DNA of 64,000 bases from Rutstroemia sp. NJR-2017a BVV2 (GCA_002946415.1 NJPS01000048.1:930001-994000), one strand, 5' to 3'; positions 1 to 12,755 are shown, counted from the first letter of the stretch. Translations and numbers: made by a program. The notes: generated from the sequence alone by a model not told the origin.

Positions 1-945
1 CGCACCCACGAAATCGAAAGGCACGTAACTTTACGGTACTTTTACGGTACGGAGCATTTTAGTAATACAAACAAGAGGTGAACGCACGAATACAAGGCAG
101 AGCCAGGAAACGGGGAAGCACGCTCGGCCAGATCCACGAGCAGGGCAGTGCTGCGTACCCGGCAGCAGAGTGTAAACTGTGTAATGTACATGGAATATGT
201 ATACTGCGTCCGGTAACTATCACACAACTGCATGGAATACTAACTTCGTCATACCGTTCCGTCCCTACAGTACACACCGTCGTGCAATGCTTGAGGGGAG
301 GGAGAATAACGTGCATGTGCATCGCCAGTACCAAGCTGGGAGTGCCAAGTACACCATAGAACTGGGGATTCCCAGAACCACAACGGTGTTCGTGAGGATA
401 AGGACGAAGCCGTGTGTAATGGATGTCCGTCTCACTGTTTGGTCGAGCCGATTATCCATCCTCCCAAACAGCACGGAACCACGGCCGGCATCTAGCTGCC
501 GTCGAAAGGTTGGTAAGGTGGTGAGCTAGATGACTTACCTAAGCAATTCGCAATCCGCAATTCTCATTCTTCCCCTTACTGCCTGGATTCCCAGGCACAC
601 ATATGCTGAAGACAGAAGTTCTCTCACGTGCGCCATCACCAAGCAGACCCCAAAAATAAAGTTAACGGCACCCTCGATCGCGTCAAGCCAAATCCGCCGC
701 GTTCTCTAATTTTATAACCATTCCAATTCTACCACCCGCACAGTACACAATACACAATACACAACCCCCTTCTCGCGCATATGAACACATGGTACGCCGC
801 GCTTAATATTACAAACAATTGCTTTGTGAAGAATTGCACAAATTTCTCTCGCGTGCGATCGCATCAGTCTTTATTGACTTGGACAATCACTGTCTGAACC
901 ACATTCACACGACCCATCGAAAACCATCGGAAAGTAACCACCAAA
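1..945. other. Left-edge intergenic region / leader of the DDT-PHD gene
   Basis: I see no convincing gene here. The open frames on both strands are short, overlap one another and have no recognisable family. The part nearest the downstream start (about 730-945) contains short repeats of ACACAAT type and probably serves as promoter and 5' leader of the gene starting at 946. Confidence 0.5.
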
Positions 946-3681
946 ATGGTCTCTTCTAGGAAACGTGGACGGCAGGAGATGGAAGCCAGCGAAGCCCCGA
1001 GGGAACCTACCATGATCGAGCGTCTGCGAAACATGTGGGAGTTCGCAAATCTTGCGCAATGGATCTTTATCTTCGGCCGGGCTGTCAAGATCGATGAGAA
1101 TATTGGTATTGAGGTAACACTCAGCCTTTCCCTCAGCCTTCCTTCCAACTGCTTCGTACTGATCATGTATTTCCGACGGTTAGGAACTCGAGATGGAATG
1201 CCTGAAATCGCATTCGACAGTCTTACCTGAAATTGGACTTGCCCTGTTAAAGTTTGCTTCTTCGCACCGAGGACTCACGTAAGTCATTCCTGTGGCATCT
1301 CTGGTTCTCCTCTCTACCCTGTGATGTCACTGACGTGAAAAGACCCGAAATATTCGACGAGTACGCAAGACGGCAGTATGTTAGTAGGGCGCCCGATCGC
1401 AATCCTTTCGGCACTGAAGAAGAGCCAGCAAAATTCACAGAATTCGATGTTTTTACAAAGGTAAAGCTCTAGGACACACACTACAAAATGACTTTACTTA
1501 CACCCTCATCAGATTCGGGTTCTGCAACAGCTCACTCAATGGACTATGGTCAATCCAGACCGTATCCGCGAAAGGATGGAAGAGTCGAAAGACACCGAAC
1601 AAACCTCTTGGGTAAGCATGGCACTGTCCACATCTTAGAATCGACGGTCGCTAATGAAGGTTGTGTAGCGCATTGAGCCTTGTGGATGGGACGAAGATGA
1701 TCGCGAATACTACGTGCTAGATGACAATCGACTCTATAGGCGCACGGCTGCGCCCCCGCCTCCTCCTCCGGCACCGACATACAAGAAGAACTCAAAGAAG
1801 GGTAAAGCAGCCGCCAGGGCTAGCAAGCGTAGAAAGACAACCGAGAATCTCGAAAGCGAAGCCGAACCTGTGGAAGAAGCTCCAGCGGAGGAGCTTAAGG
1901 ATGAAGGATTTGGAGGAGCAAAATGGGAATGCATTGCTGTCACCTTGGATGAGTTCACCAGCTTTGCGGCCTCTATGGAGAAAAGTCGCGATCCAAACGA
2001 AAAAGTGTTGCGCAAGCGCATTGTAGATCAAGTGTTGCCTGTATTAGAAAAGCAAGAAGAAGCCCGGAAGCGCAAGGCAGCGCAGAAGGAACGTGAACTT
2101 ATCAATCTCGAGAAGCTAGCCACGGCGAAGCGATCTAGCAGAATTGCTGGTAAGATGGAGCAACAGAAGCAAGAGGAGGAGGCAAGAGAAGCGGAACGCA
2201 AGAGAGACGCCGAGCTCGCAATGGCAAAGAAGGAGCAGGAGAAGTGGCTCAAGCTAGAAAAAGAAAGGGAGTCACGTATGATGACAAGAGAGCAGCGATT
2301 AAAGGAAAGAGAGGCACGTCGTATTCTTCACGAGGAAGAACTGGCCAATCTTTCTGAGGACAGCAAGAAAGTCGGTTCTGGTGAGGGTCGACTATCCGAG
2401 CGTCACTTGAAGGCCGAGATTGAAAGAAAGAAGCAAGCACTGGAGGAGCTCGCCGAGGAAGAGGACTGGATTTTCGACTGCATCTGTGGCGCATATGGAC
2501 AAATTGATGATGGCACTCACAGCATTGCATGCGAAAGGTGCAATATCTGGCAGCATAGCAAATGTGTCGGCGTCAGTGAGAAAGAAGCCGATCGCGACGA
2601 CTTCCACTTTATATGCAGTACATGCAAGCGTCGCGCCGAAGATGAGGAAAGGGCCAAGACTCAACCTCCTATCAAGATCAAGTTGAATCGACCTGGATCC
2701 TCATCATCACCAATTCCACCCAAAGAAAATGGCTTTTCATCATCAAAGGAGACGAATGGTTCAGTCCAAAACGGCAGTTCTCCACCAGAGTCTACAGCCT
2801 CACCTCGAAAGCCGATGCCCAAGATGCATCTTTTCTCGACTAATAACTTACGCAAACCTGCTTTGTCGGCACCAGGGTCTTCGCCGCCCCCTCAAAAGCT
2901 AATGAATGATCAGGAAGTGCCCGTCCTGAAACCGCAGCGCGACGCATCGGAAGACCGACAAAGAACGCAATCTCCAAGTTCGCCAAGAGGAAAGTCGGAC
3001 GCCAAACCTTTCGGCAAGACAATCATGGGAGGAAGTCCATCGCTGCCTCGGTACAACGGTTTCTCGAGTACCAACCCGTTTTCTTCTCCACTCCCACATA
3101 GTCCTACCTCTCTCCCACCACCTATGTATTCGACTACCAATGGATTCCAGGATAATAAGTCCCCCTCCAAACCTCAAAGCTCTCCCGCATCTTCACCAAT
3201 CCTCCAAAATGCAGAATTGCCCCCCCTAAAGAAGAATGGAGAAGCCCCCGTACCACCTCTCAACGGCCTCCAAAGAGATCCCAACGACTCCAGCCACCGC
3301 CGCAGCTCCTTCAATTTCTCCTCCCCCCTAGCCGGTGTCCCCGTCCTCACACCCTCACAAAAGAATCATCCCATGCCCAACTCATCCTTCGAGCTAAACC
3401 CCTACAACGCCACGCCAAGCTCAAAACTAAACACCGTATCCGCGTCCTCCCCGGTAATGGACGATGATCCCGCCCACGCATCGGCTCTCCCATCAGCCGT
3501 CAGCGGTATCTCACCTACCAAACATTCTCCTCCCCGTCCGTCGTCAAATGCTCCCGCTACCCCGCACGTTCTACCGCCCGTAGCGCCGCTGTCTCCTAGT
3601 CCCCGCTCGCAGAACCTGTCGCCGCCGGTGAAATCTTCGGAGCCGGCTCCGCGTCCGCTCGGGCAGGATATTGCGCAGTAG
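946..3681 (+). CDS. DDT-domain and PHD-finger chromatin protein (Rsf1/Itc1-like)
   Basis: Five exons join in frame (946-1113, 1184-1278, 1343-1460, 1513-1611, 1669-3681) to give 830 residues. The N-terminal ~130 residues look like a DDT-type helical domain of ISWI or other remodeller accessory subunits. Residues ~165-425 include a long Lys/Glu-rich coiled coil. A PHD finger follows at ~428-480, with CICG, CERCNIWQHSKC and CSTCKRR ligand clusters. The last ~340 residues are Ser/Pro-rich and look disordered. PHD fingers of this class bind histone H3 tails, so a nuclear chromatin-remodelling role is likely. The ATG at 946 sits in CCAAAATGG and opens a basic N-terminus. Domain order supports a remodeller accessory subunit, but I cannot say which complex. 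Confidence 0.85.
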
Positions 3682-5160
3682 TGTTGCTATGGTGGTTATT
3701 AATTCTTGGTGTGGGTAGGTGCTGGGTGCTAGGTTACCTCTACGCTTTTGTGTACAATATTTAAACCGATTTTTGGACCGCTCGCTACGTCGTTTTTGAA
3801 TTACGATAGATTCTCACTGGTTCGCTGTATTATTTTTACAGTCCTACGATTGGTATGGATTACTCGTTTCTGTTCTATTTGTTTTCTTTTTGAGTGGCGT
3901 TTGTTTGTTGTTGGTTTTTTGGACGGGGCAGGCATGCGTGATAGAGTATAAATGGAGGGGAAGGGGAGCATCTGTATATCATATCATGCGGCACTAGGCT
4001 TTCTTTGAACTAGGCGGGTTTTCTCAGAACGGGAAATAACAAGAAATTGAAGATCTGATGAGGGTAATGGAATTTATTATTGATGTGAATGGATGGGTAG
4101 GTTGGGTATTGGGGGAGTCTGATCTGAGGAGGGGGGATATGATGGAATTAGGGAAACAATGGGGGAGACGAGCTGAGTTGGGGTTTTTATCAGTCATGTT
4201 CAGCTGGCGTTGGTGGTGAAGAGATGAGATAGATTGTTAGTGATGTGGATATAGAATATAGTGGGTGGTTGGAGAAGAGAAGAGAAGAGAAGAGAAGAGA
4301 TGGGGAGAATAGGAGAAATAAAAGAAGAATGCCAATTGCAAGATCCGTTCAGTATGACCTAATCAAAAACGCAGAACGAAGAGAAAGGTACATCGAATCA
4401 TCATACCAAATTAAACCACTCTCCATAAGTTCGATAGTGTGGGAAATGTGCAACTCTTATTTTTAACGATAACACTCCTCCCCCCTTTTTACATACAATG
4501 TACTATCAAATTCACCATTTTCATCATTCTTCATTCTTCATGATCATGTACTTATTCATGAATATCTCTCCCTTATGAACCAAACCATCCATGAATGAAA
4601 TAACCAACCAATGCAGCTACCCAACTAAGCCAACCAAACAGCTGACGAAGAACAACAATATGGAGATGAAGTTAATAGCGAAGCACGAAGGGAAAAGTCA
4701 CACAAATAACCATAACCGTCCTCGAAAGAAAAAGGTCTTATGCAGAGAAAAATGAACAAAAACTAGAACTTGGAAGAAGAGAAAAGAAAAAGAATAAAGT
4801 GGAGGTAGCCGGCCCATAGGGTATCGCATCGTATAGTGTCGTATCGCATAATTTTTGTTTCGTGCTTCGTGGTATCGTGGTTTTTGAGGTCTGTATATAT
4901 AGACTATCTGTCTGTTGTTCGTATGGGGGCGAAGACTGGGAGCTGCGCAAGATAGGAAAGAAAGGGTTGGGGAGGGGAGCGGAGGGGAGTTCCTGGTATA
5001 TATGTATGTATAGATATAGATATAGGTTGAATGGGCGCGGAGAAGGGGGTGTGTGTATTCTGTTGGTCTGTGTATGCGGATCGAAAGGAGATCTTGATGG
5101 TAGGTGTTGAATTCCTGTATGCCGCACGACGAGGCGAAAGTCGTACCAGACCGGCCCTCA
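3682..5160. other. Convergent 3' intergenic region
   Basis: This lies between the 3' ends of two converging genes. It is AT- and purine-rich, with a GAAGA pentanucleotide run at about 4273-4301 and purine-rich or TATA-containing tracts around 4930-5040. Open frames of up to 179 codons occur near 4700-5240 on the minus strand, but their translations are low-complexity and they overlap the terminal exon of the next gene. I see no gene. Confidence 0.5.
4273..4301. repeat. (GAAGA)n microsatellite
   Basis: About five to six near-perfect copies of an AAGAG/GAAGA unit lie in the intergenic region downstream of the DDT-PHD gene. Confidence 0.8.
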
Positions 5161-7293
5161 CTAAGCAGGTACATCGATAACACGGACCGCATCCTCACTA
5201 TCCGAATCACCGGGTACCAAGACATTGATAAAAGCATCCGCTCCTGTGGAAAATCAGCATTCTCTTCTCCTTGACTCCAACCAAGCTACAATTACAAACA
5301 ATAGTAGAATAATCATCCATAACTCAAAAAATTGGAAAATAAACATACCAGCAGCATGAGTGAAATTCAACTCAAATTCACCATGGCGTCTAATCTGGGC
5401 TTTCCTCCTGTATTCGTTGCAGAAGACGAATATCTGGAGATCTTTCACCCGGACGCGGTGCCGGGAGTGGCGCTCAATCCAGGTGTCGGAGTTCATTTGG
5501 AGCTCGGAGACTAGGTGAGGGGCGGGGTGTGTTAGTGGATTGGATGAATCTGCGGATATATGGATGGGAGAAGGGGGAACTGTAGGGATGGGAACGAAGA
5601 ACTTACCAAACGCGGTCCAGACAGGACATCTTCTCAATTCACCATTTCCGACGGCGGCATGAAGACGGTATGCATGAGTGTGCTCATCTTGGAAGATGTG
5701 GAGGGAATGCTGGAAGCCGTCGTCGAGGATTTGACTACATGGATACCTGTTTAGCTATGGTCGGGGGGAAAAGGGGGTTGACATACCCTTGAAACAGTTT
5801 TCGTTCGCCCTCGATGCGATATTCGTCAGGGGCGATAAACGTAGTGGATAGTGAGCGGGCTTTCAAAGCGAGGAATGAGCAGTGGAATAGAACAAGTCCT
5901 ACGACTTATATCAGTTGCCATCGACCATATAGGAGAAGAAGAACCACTAACTCTGCCACGTCCTATGAATGACATCAGTGCTGAGCAAACTGGCTACGCG
6001 AGAGGGAGATAGCTCACTTGAAATATAATAGCAACCATGTGTGAGAGAATTGCCTCTCGTCATTAACGTATTTGAGCTTCAGCGCCGGACCTCGTCTTTG
6101 TATAGAGAGTTCATGAACACCAAATGATGAATAGTAAGGATAATCAAGCGGATCCATATAACGACACAAGAGCCGTGGGGAATCGGCAATGATATTTTCG
6201 TGATAGGCAGTGACGGACAGACGGTTTTTATCAAACGGTCTTATACAATCAGCGACTACATATATCCATTGAAGGAACATACTTACAACTTGAATAGAAC
6301 GCTTGGCTGCAAAGGAATGCCGAGTCTGTTCTCCGCCATGTGTGGACCGCTACATTTTGAGCTGCGGGGAACATATCAGTCTGTGCCGGGAACCAAACTG
6401 TCGGAACGTAAGGCGAGACAAGGCTGTGAGGGCCTAGAGCAGCCTGGAAGTCACAGTAGTTTAGAAAAGGCAAACTCACTCTCGCCTATGTCCATGTCCC
6501 AGTAACGTCTGAGTAATGGGTTGATCTTCGAAGATCTTTTCAGCCCAATGGCGCTTCTATCGCAAACGTCAGAGGAGCGCAAGGCTACCACGAAAGACAT
6601 CCACAGTTACCTCGATAAGCATAGCATTTGGATGAACCGGTACAAAAAGCGGCTGCACCGGCATCGGCGGTGCTAAATCCATGGGGTCGAAAATTAATTC
6701 ATCCATTTCATGAGATGTTTGGTCGCAGCAGATTATATCAGAACGAGAAGAAGCATACCTGGAATGCCTCGGACAAGACGGAGGCGCAAGACCTTGGTGC
6801 GCAGCCCCTCCAAGATCGTCGGATCATAAAGTGGCACTCTGCTGACCGCCGTTATGTTTCGTCCAATCAAAGAGAAGGAGGATTTCTCTCACCTGCTCAG
6901 CAACCGAACGACTTGGACTAGATAATCGACGTACATAACGAAACGATTCACCAATGTCATTTCGCCCTGATTGTTCAATCGCTCTTGGATTAAGTTCCAT
7001 TGGACTTCGGGTGGAAAATCCTCGCAGTCGAGATAGGCCTTCATGTCTCGCAAGGTCTTTTGCAGACATGGTAAGATCACAGTGAGGTAGTGGTTGATGA
7101 TGGGCACTCTACTTCGATGGATAGGGAAGAGGTCATGGAGATCTCGTAGGAGGCGGCTCGTGGCATCGAGATGCTCTAGTATGGGGAATATAGCATCAGA
7201 AGACTCTGGACTCAACTCGTCGCGGACACGGACAAGTGCCGCAGCGACTTGGTCCGCTCGTTGGGCCTCTCGCCAGCACCCGAGCTCCTCCAT
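5161..7293 (-). CDS. Conserved fungal protein of unknown function, 11 exons
   Basis: I could splice eleven exons in one consistent frame: 7293-6893, 6838-6759, 6672-6611, 6556-6480, 6361-6287, 6239-6018, 5962-5952, 5898-5787, 5746-5607, 5510-5349 and 5243-5161. They give 474 residues. The N-terminal ~135 residues are helical. The middle holds conserved-looking blocks such as VHPNAMLIE, HWAEKIF and PLYDPTILEGLR. The C-terminal half is beta-rich (LVLFHCSFLALK, CPVWTAF, VFCNEYRRKAQ) and ends in an acidic tail. I recall this arrangement from large families of unnamed filamentous-fungal proteins, but I know no assigned function. An in-frame stop lies just upstream of the ATG at 7293, so this start is well supported. 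The 11-nt seventh exon is the least certain step. Confidence 0.8.
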
Positions 7294-9321
7294 GCGTACG
7301 TCGACATCCAGTCACGGAATCCTCGAGGAGAAGTATCAATGGACGAGACGGTGCATCTCATGGGCAGGAAAGGAAGTAAAAGCGGAGTAGCATTAGTATA
7401 TAATAAAGCAGGCGCGCTCTCCTCAATTCGGAGCAGAACTTAGCGGCTCTACGGATGATTATGAAAGATTTAACAGGAAAAAGATTCGGAGTCTGACGTG
7501 TCAAAGGCCATTCAAACCTATTTTCCGCTTTGTACCAAGAATTGCTGCATGATCAACTCGGTCTTCCAATATTATGTGCTCTCCTCATGCGCGTTTGAAG
7601 CTTGTGCATGAACGAGACGAACCATTCAAAGGTATCCGCTGCACCAACGTTTAGTTATCTGTGGGGTGTGTAGTTTGTATGGTGCAAATGGTGATGCCAC
7701 GATGCAACGAATTGATGGCGTGCATTCGACAATAACAGAACGAGCGAATCGTGCAAGGCTGCGCGAACGGATGATGGCATAAGAATTGGGAGTTTGGGTG
7801 GAAGTTTCCTTCTTCAAGATGACTTGACTGCCATGCCGATATGATATATTAGGTGCGCAACACAACCGGACCGGTACTCACCCATGGGCCATAGGTTGTG
7901 GCAGTACTGGAACCGCTGCTTCCGAAGCTCTGATCAATTGGAAACCGACTTTTAGATCACTTGATAGGACTCTGGTATGATCTTCATCAAGTTTTTCATA
8001 CGTGTGCTGGCCGTTTTTAATATCGAGCAATCGCCTTCGACAGTGTTGTGCACGGTTGTGTACGCTTGTGTACAGAATTGGTCAGTTTGATATCAGTTCA
8101 ATGACGCCCAATTGTGCTCCCGTGTTTGACTTAAAGCCCTTCTTGGGTCCGAGCAGTGGTGGTTTCCCGTAGAAAACTCACTTGCGTGTCTGTCGTTGGG
8201 GGCCGACTTTGCAGTCTGCCGGCCTCGGCGACTCTAATCTAACCTTAGCTACGGTAGCACTCGCCCATGAAGAAAAGAACAAATCCCATGATAGAGACCC
8301 AATGAATGTAAAGCTACCAGAGATACCCATTTCACGGCATGCAAAATCCGCATAGGGGGAAGAGGCAGAAGCAGAGGCAGAAGCAGAGGCAGAAGCAGAG
8401 GCAGAAGATTGTGGTCCTTTTGGGCCTGCTACGGCTCGTCTCGTACAGCGGCCAATAGGCCAACGGCGTACCGGTCGGCCGGCCTAGCAACATTCTGAAA
8501 GGCCTGGATGAACATCTGATATCCTGATGGTAATTGAGCTTGTGCTTCACGAGCCAAAAGACCATAAATCCGTTAATCCGATTACGGCAGCAGACTTCCT
8601 ACAAGTACAAGTTAAAGTTCAATGTTTGTTGTCACATACATAGCTAACTGGAAAGTAACGAGAGCTTAGACGCGACGCGTTTTGGAGCTTGCATCGGTTC
8701 AGAACCTGTCGAGTCAGTCTGGCGAGGAGGCGAGGTCGCCGCACGATAAACCACAACCATCTTCATATACGAAATACTTAGCAGCACTGTTGGCAGATGT
8801 TCACATACTTAGCAGACGTCAACAATCCTCACTGAGTACGAAGTACATACACCATGTCACCATGTCACCACCAGAACACCGCAAATCGAATCGAATACAC
8901 GACATTTTGATGTCACAGTATAATGAGAGCTAGAATACAGTAGATATCATTGTTACACGCGATTGCTGACCTGCTAAACTAATCCGTTTCTCTTGATCCA
9001 TCAGCGTATCATAAAGACGAAAAAGCGTGCTCAATGATAACTTCTCGGCCCTGATCGCTACATCGATCCCAGCCCTCCATAATGTCATAGCATAGATAGC
9101 AAGCAGTCATCGTCCTCAGGTTTGCAAAAGAAAGCACAGGTGATCATCCCATATCCCTGTGCAGACACAACACCCCGTCCCAAAGAAAAAGCAAAAGAAA
9201 AGCCCGAGAAATCACCCATCCCGAATGAAGAAAAAACCTCATAGATAGCCCAGGTACATGTCATTAAGGACAATCCGGACGTGAGATGTGATTGTCGAGA
9301 TGTAAGAGACTGTCGAACCCT
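7294..9321. other. Intergenic region, no gene recognised
   Basis: This 2-kb stretch separates the start of the 474-aa gene from the end of NHP6. Open frames are at most about 80 codons and none resembles a known family. It includes a 12-nt tandem repeat at 8361-8408 and a TACGAAGTA palindrome near 8837. The part next to 7293 is the probable promoter of the minus-strand gene. Confidence 0.5.
8361..8408. repeat. 12-nt tandem repeat (AGAGGCAGAAGC x4)
   Basis: There are four perfect copies of AGAGGCAGAAGC. On the minus strand they read as a Cys/Leu/Phe repeat in a short frame with no other support, so I treat the block as noncoding minisatellite. Confidence 0.85.
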
Positions 9322-9817
9322 CTAAGAGGACTCTTCCTCCTCAGCCTCAGCCTATGAAACACGGGTTAGTATCTTATGCAAGGTACCTGCAACAGTGATG
9401 AGGAACAGAGTGCTTACATTGTAGTTGGCTTTCTCCTCTTCGTAACGCTTCTTGTCCTTAGCAGCCTTTGCTTCATAAGGAGCCTTCTGCTCCTCGGTCA
9501 AAGCCTTCCAGCGCTCACCGAGCTCCTTGCCAACGGCACCTGTAGAATTCCTTCATTAGAGATGGTACGAGAGTGTGTATGGGACCGATGACATACCGAA
9601 AGCAATTCCTGGGTTATCCTCGCGGACCTTCTCACGTTGGTCGTTGGCGAAGAACATGTATGCGGAGAGACCACGCTTTGGCGCATTGGGATCTGGAGGG
9701 AGGAAGTCCAGTTAGCTTCACCGCTGCGATGACGACAGGAAGGTTGGGAAACAAACCCTTCTTCTTCTTCTCAGTGCGGGCACGGGAAGCGCGCTTGGGT
9801 GCCTTTTCCTTGGGCAT
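9322..9817 (-). CDS. NHP6: Non-histone chromosomal protein 6 (HMG-box)
   Basis: Four exons (9817-9757, 9692-9597, 9539-9418, 9351-9322) give 102 residues, the usual size for this family. The order is a basic N-terminal arm rich in Lys/Arg, a single HMG box beginning [15 protein letters not shown] and running through [17 protein letters not shown] to [10 protein letters not shown], and a short acidic tail. NHP6 binds and bends DNA without sequence specificity in the nucleus and assists nucleosome reorganisation with FACT. A probable 5'-UTR intron (10089-9833) has a GTAAGT donor and a TTTTTCAATTAG acceptor just before the start codon. The identification is secure. Confidence 0.96.
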
Positions 9818-9832
9818 GTTGATGATATTGGT

Positions 9833-10089
9833 CTAATTGAAAAAGTTGAAGTCAGCTTCGTGTTGTGAGAGTTACGCGACCGTGATAAAATAGAAGCGAC
9901 GACGAATAAGTGTTGTTGTGGTTGTTGGTAAATTTGCGAAGAATTGACAATATGGTGTTGAAGCGCGTGAAGGTGAATTTGCGTGGTGTATGGATGAGTT
10001 GGGTGGAAGATTCGGTCGCAAAGTTGATAACTTCTTCAACATTGCGATTTCGAGATGAATGAAAAGTGAGGATGACTTGGGATACTTAC
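9833..10089 (-). other. Probable 5'-UTR intron of NHP6
   Basis: Reading the minus strand, a strong GTAAGTAT donor at 10089 and a pyrimidine-rich TTTTTCAATTAG acceptor at 9833 lie 15 nt before the NHP6 start codon. The 257-nt interval has no good coding frame. This is inferred from splice signals only. Confidence 0.5.
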
Positions 10090-11784
10090 ATGTAGGTGGA
10101 TTTAGAGAATTATTTGAACAGTGAAGCTGTTCTGTTGATCTGTAAAGCGCAGATTTCTAGTCAGTCTGATAGTTTTAGGTGTAGATGATAGGGCAAATAA
10201 CGAATGATATCGCGGTGGGAGTATGACGCGCCGACCAGAGGTGCAAAGGGAAGCAAGCGCACGAAGGTATTGATAAACTCGTAAAGAAGAGTACATGATG
10301 AGATGAGAACAGGAGAGTTTGCGGGAATGAATTGAAAACGCGTCTTGAAAGTAAAATAAAAAGTAATTGGATATCGGAATTGAATTGGTATACGGAATAT
10401 GAAATGGGAGTTGAGCTTACCAGAGCGAATTGCAGTACTATGGATGTGTACTGTGAAGTTCGTACGGTGAGTGTTGGAGTGGTATGAGTATGAGTGTATG
10501 AGTGTATGAGTGAGAGTTGTATGGGAGAAATTTGGGTGAGAGAATTCTGGTGGGAGATGCAATGTATAGGAAAAATGGGAGCAGCTTGCTACGGTAAGCC
10601 AGAAGCGACTTCTTGGTTGAAGGCACCAAACGTGAAGAGAGGTGAAGGAAATTGATTGGGCGGAGGTACTCACAAACCCCTCACATTCAAGGTTTACATG
10701 CCTTACTATTATTGCCTTTACTCCATCCACCTGTTTTGCAAGCATCCAGCTCTACGCCATCGAAACAAAGCGAGTGAATGGGTGCGGACGAGCAACGGAA
10801 GGGGAAGGGGGGAGGGAAGGGGGGAGAGGGAAGGGCACGCAACTTGGCAAGAGACGGGCAACTGGCAGCTGGCAACTGGCAAGGCAAAATGCAAAGGGAA
10901 ATGGCTAGAGGGTACAATTGGGCGACATTTCGTGGAAGCTCTTTGTACCCTCCAGAGGCCAGACAGCAAACGAAATGCAAGCAAACGCGAATTTACCGGG
11001 CAGGCTGGTACCTCGTGCATTCTCCCCCTTTCTCATCTCTTACTACCCTACCTGCTACCCGCCCAGACACCCACCTCTTCAGCTCGACTTTCGTTCGGAG
11101 GCAGGAATACCGTAGGAATGTCTGCTTTCGCTTTCCTCTGTAGTGCTGTACCTACCCTACCACCTATTCCTATTACGATGGTTCTTACAAAGTGGAGTGA
11201 GTTTTGCGCGCTTTCCTGCCCAGCGCCCAGTCGTGCCAGTTTCGCTTTTGCCGTGCACCGTACAAGCAAGCACACTGCACTGCGTGTTGCGTGTTGCGTG
11301 TTGCGTGCTCCGTACACTCGCAAAATGGCTAGCAAATTATTGGTGTGGCTCTCATACCTGCTTAAGCAATTTAGTAGGCATTTCTTACGCAGAGCCCTTC
11401 CCCCCAAAATCCCGGTGCTATGCTCTTTGTGGTGTGTGTTTACATCACGCGCGGTGGAATGGAACAAGGAAAGTCGTGGAAGGAAGCACAGAGCTCCTTC
11501 TCTTTCGTCATTTTCATCAGCATTTTTGAACAAAAGCCTTCTCCCGTCAATCCGCATTTTGCAAATGTTCTTCTCTTCATTTTCGTTTTGATATCACGTG
11601 GTACCAAGCTTTCCCGTGCGAAGCACAAAGTAGCAAATAGCATCCTGGCATCCTGGCAGCTTCAAGGCTGTTTGGTTCGCGCAGTAAAAATAGACTGATA
11701 AGATTATGCTGGCTGGAGGGTTGATCACATTTCGCCCTCGTCTGATGAATTCCATGCGCTCCATGCTCGTCGACATCTTCAAGG

Positions 11785-11812
11785 GTGCTCAGTGCTCAGT
11801 GCTCAGTGCTCA
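11785..11812. repeat. 7-nt tandem repeat (GTGCTCA x4)
   Basis: Four perfect copies of GTGCTCA lie in the NHP6-TIM54 intergenic region. No coding or structural role is evident. Confidence 0.8.
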
Positions 11813-12755
11813 GAATCGCTTGGAGGCTGGAAGCTGTAGATAATTGTGCTGTCACCGACTATCAGCGGAGGCTTGCTGCCATTCTCTCTGTTTCTTTCAC
11901 TCTATGGTCCAAACAGCACAGGACGCTGACAGCTGGTCATTTATTTGCTGCACGCCTACTTACACAGAATAGTGCACCTACCTAGTATGTATACTTCGTA
12001 GTACAAATCTAGCTATCTCGGCATTCTTCGAGCAGCAGCTGTGACACCGACAGAAGAAATGTTTGCGTGTCTGAGCTTACGGGCGCCAATAATCCTCCTT
12101 CACATAGTTCGGTGCATACTTCGGACTGTGCAATGTGCATACTGTAGTCGCCGGGTTTCTCGCTTCATCCTATTGGCCGACAACTTACTCTGTACTTCTT
12201 GCTGCTTTCAGCACACCGGCCATCTCTTTGACCGACCTAATCAACTCCCTACACTGGGAAGTGTGGGGGACGGATCAGACGGATTGGTTGCGCCCACACA
12301 ATCCGCACGAAGTACGAAGAATGGGTTGGGCGGGACCTCCTTCAGTGACAGAATGATCCCACAAAGAACGCCTCGGCCAATGGCCAATGGCCAATTATCA
12401 ACTCGCTTTGAAATAGAAGCGTCGCTCAGACCGCAAAAAAATAGATACTTGATATTGCACCGGTGTCGGCTCCGGTTACTTGTACCTTTTGCTAAGCTAA
12501 GCTAGGCTTGCACCGTGAGAAATGTCTCCGAAGCGGCCGCCCAGCTTATCGATAAGAGAGCTCTCTTTGTTAGCACGTGGAGGCGGGAAAATATTTCATC
12601 CGGACTTCAAAAATATTTGGGTGGGAAAGCTTCCATCTCAATCGTAATTGGCATCACCAGCTTAAAGCCCTAAGCGCAATTGCTTTACGGCTCAAAGAGA
12701 CTTCTTGTCTCCTCTCGTGGCTCTTCTAGGATAAACTCCGGGTTGCTACTTCATA

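Larger units (their letters stand above)
9818..12755. other. Long divergent intergenic region between NHP6 and TIM54
   Basis: This is the longest gene-free interval, 2.9 kb. It should contain the NHP6 leader and promoter on the left and the TIM54 promoter on the right. It is full of short tandem blocks: GTGCTCA x4 at 11785-11812, TTGCGTG units at about 11282-11309, repeated CTGGCAACTGGCAG text near 10860-10885, CATCCTGG pairs at about 11642, and GGCCAAT triplets near 12376. A 311-codon frame at 10656-11591 is open but is not supported as a gene (see rejected items). Confidence 0.5.

Noticed and set aside
4698..5237. 179-codon minus frame at the 3' end of the 474-aa gene
   Set aside because: It covers the terminal exon in a different frame and extends into low-complexity AT/CT-rich 3' sequence.
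10161..10745. 194-codon minus frame upstream of NHP6
   Set aside because: Overlaps the probable NHP6 leader intron region, rich in His/Ser/Thr/Phe from CT-rich DNA, with no domain or splice support.
10656..11591. Open frame of 311 codons on the plus strand in the NHP6-TIM54 spacer
   Set aside because: It begins at a non-ATG codon, overlaps several other open frames on both strands, runs through tandem repeats, and its translation is compositionally odd with no recognisable domain.
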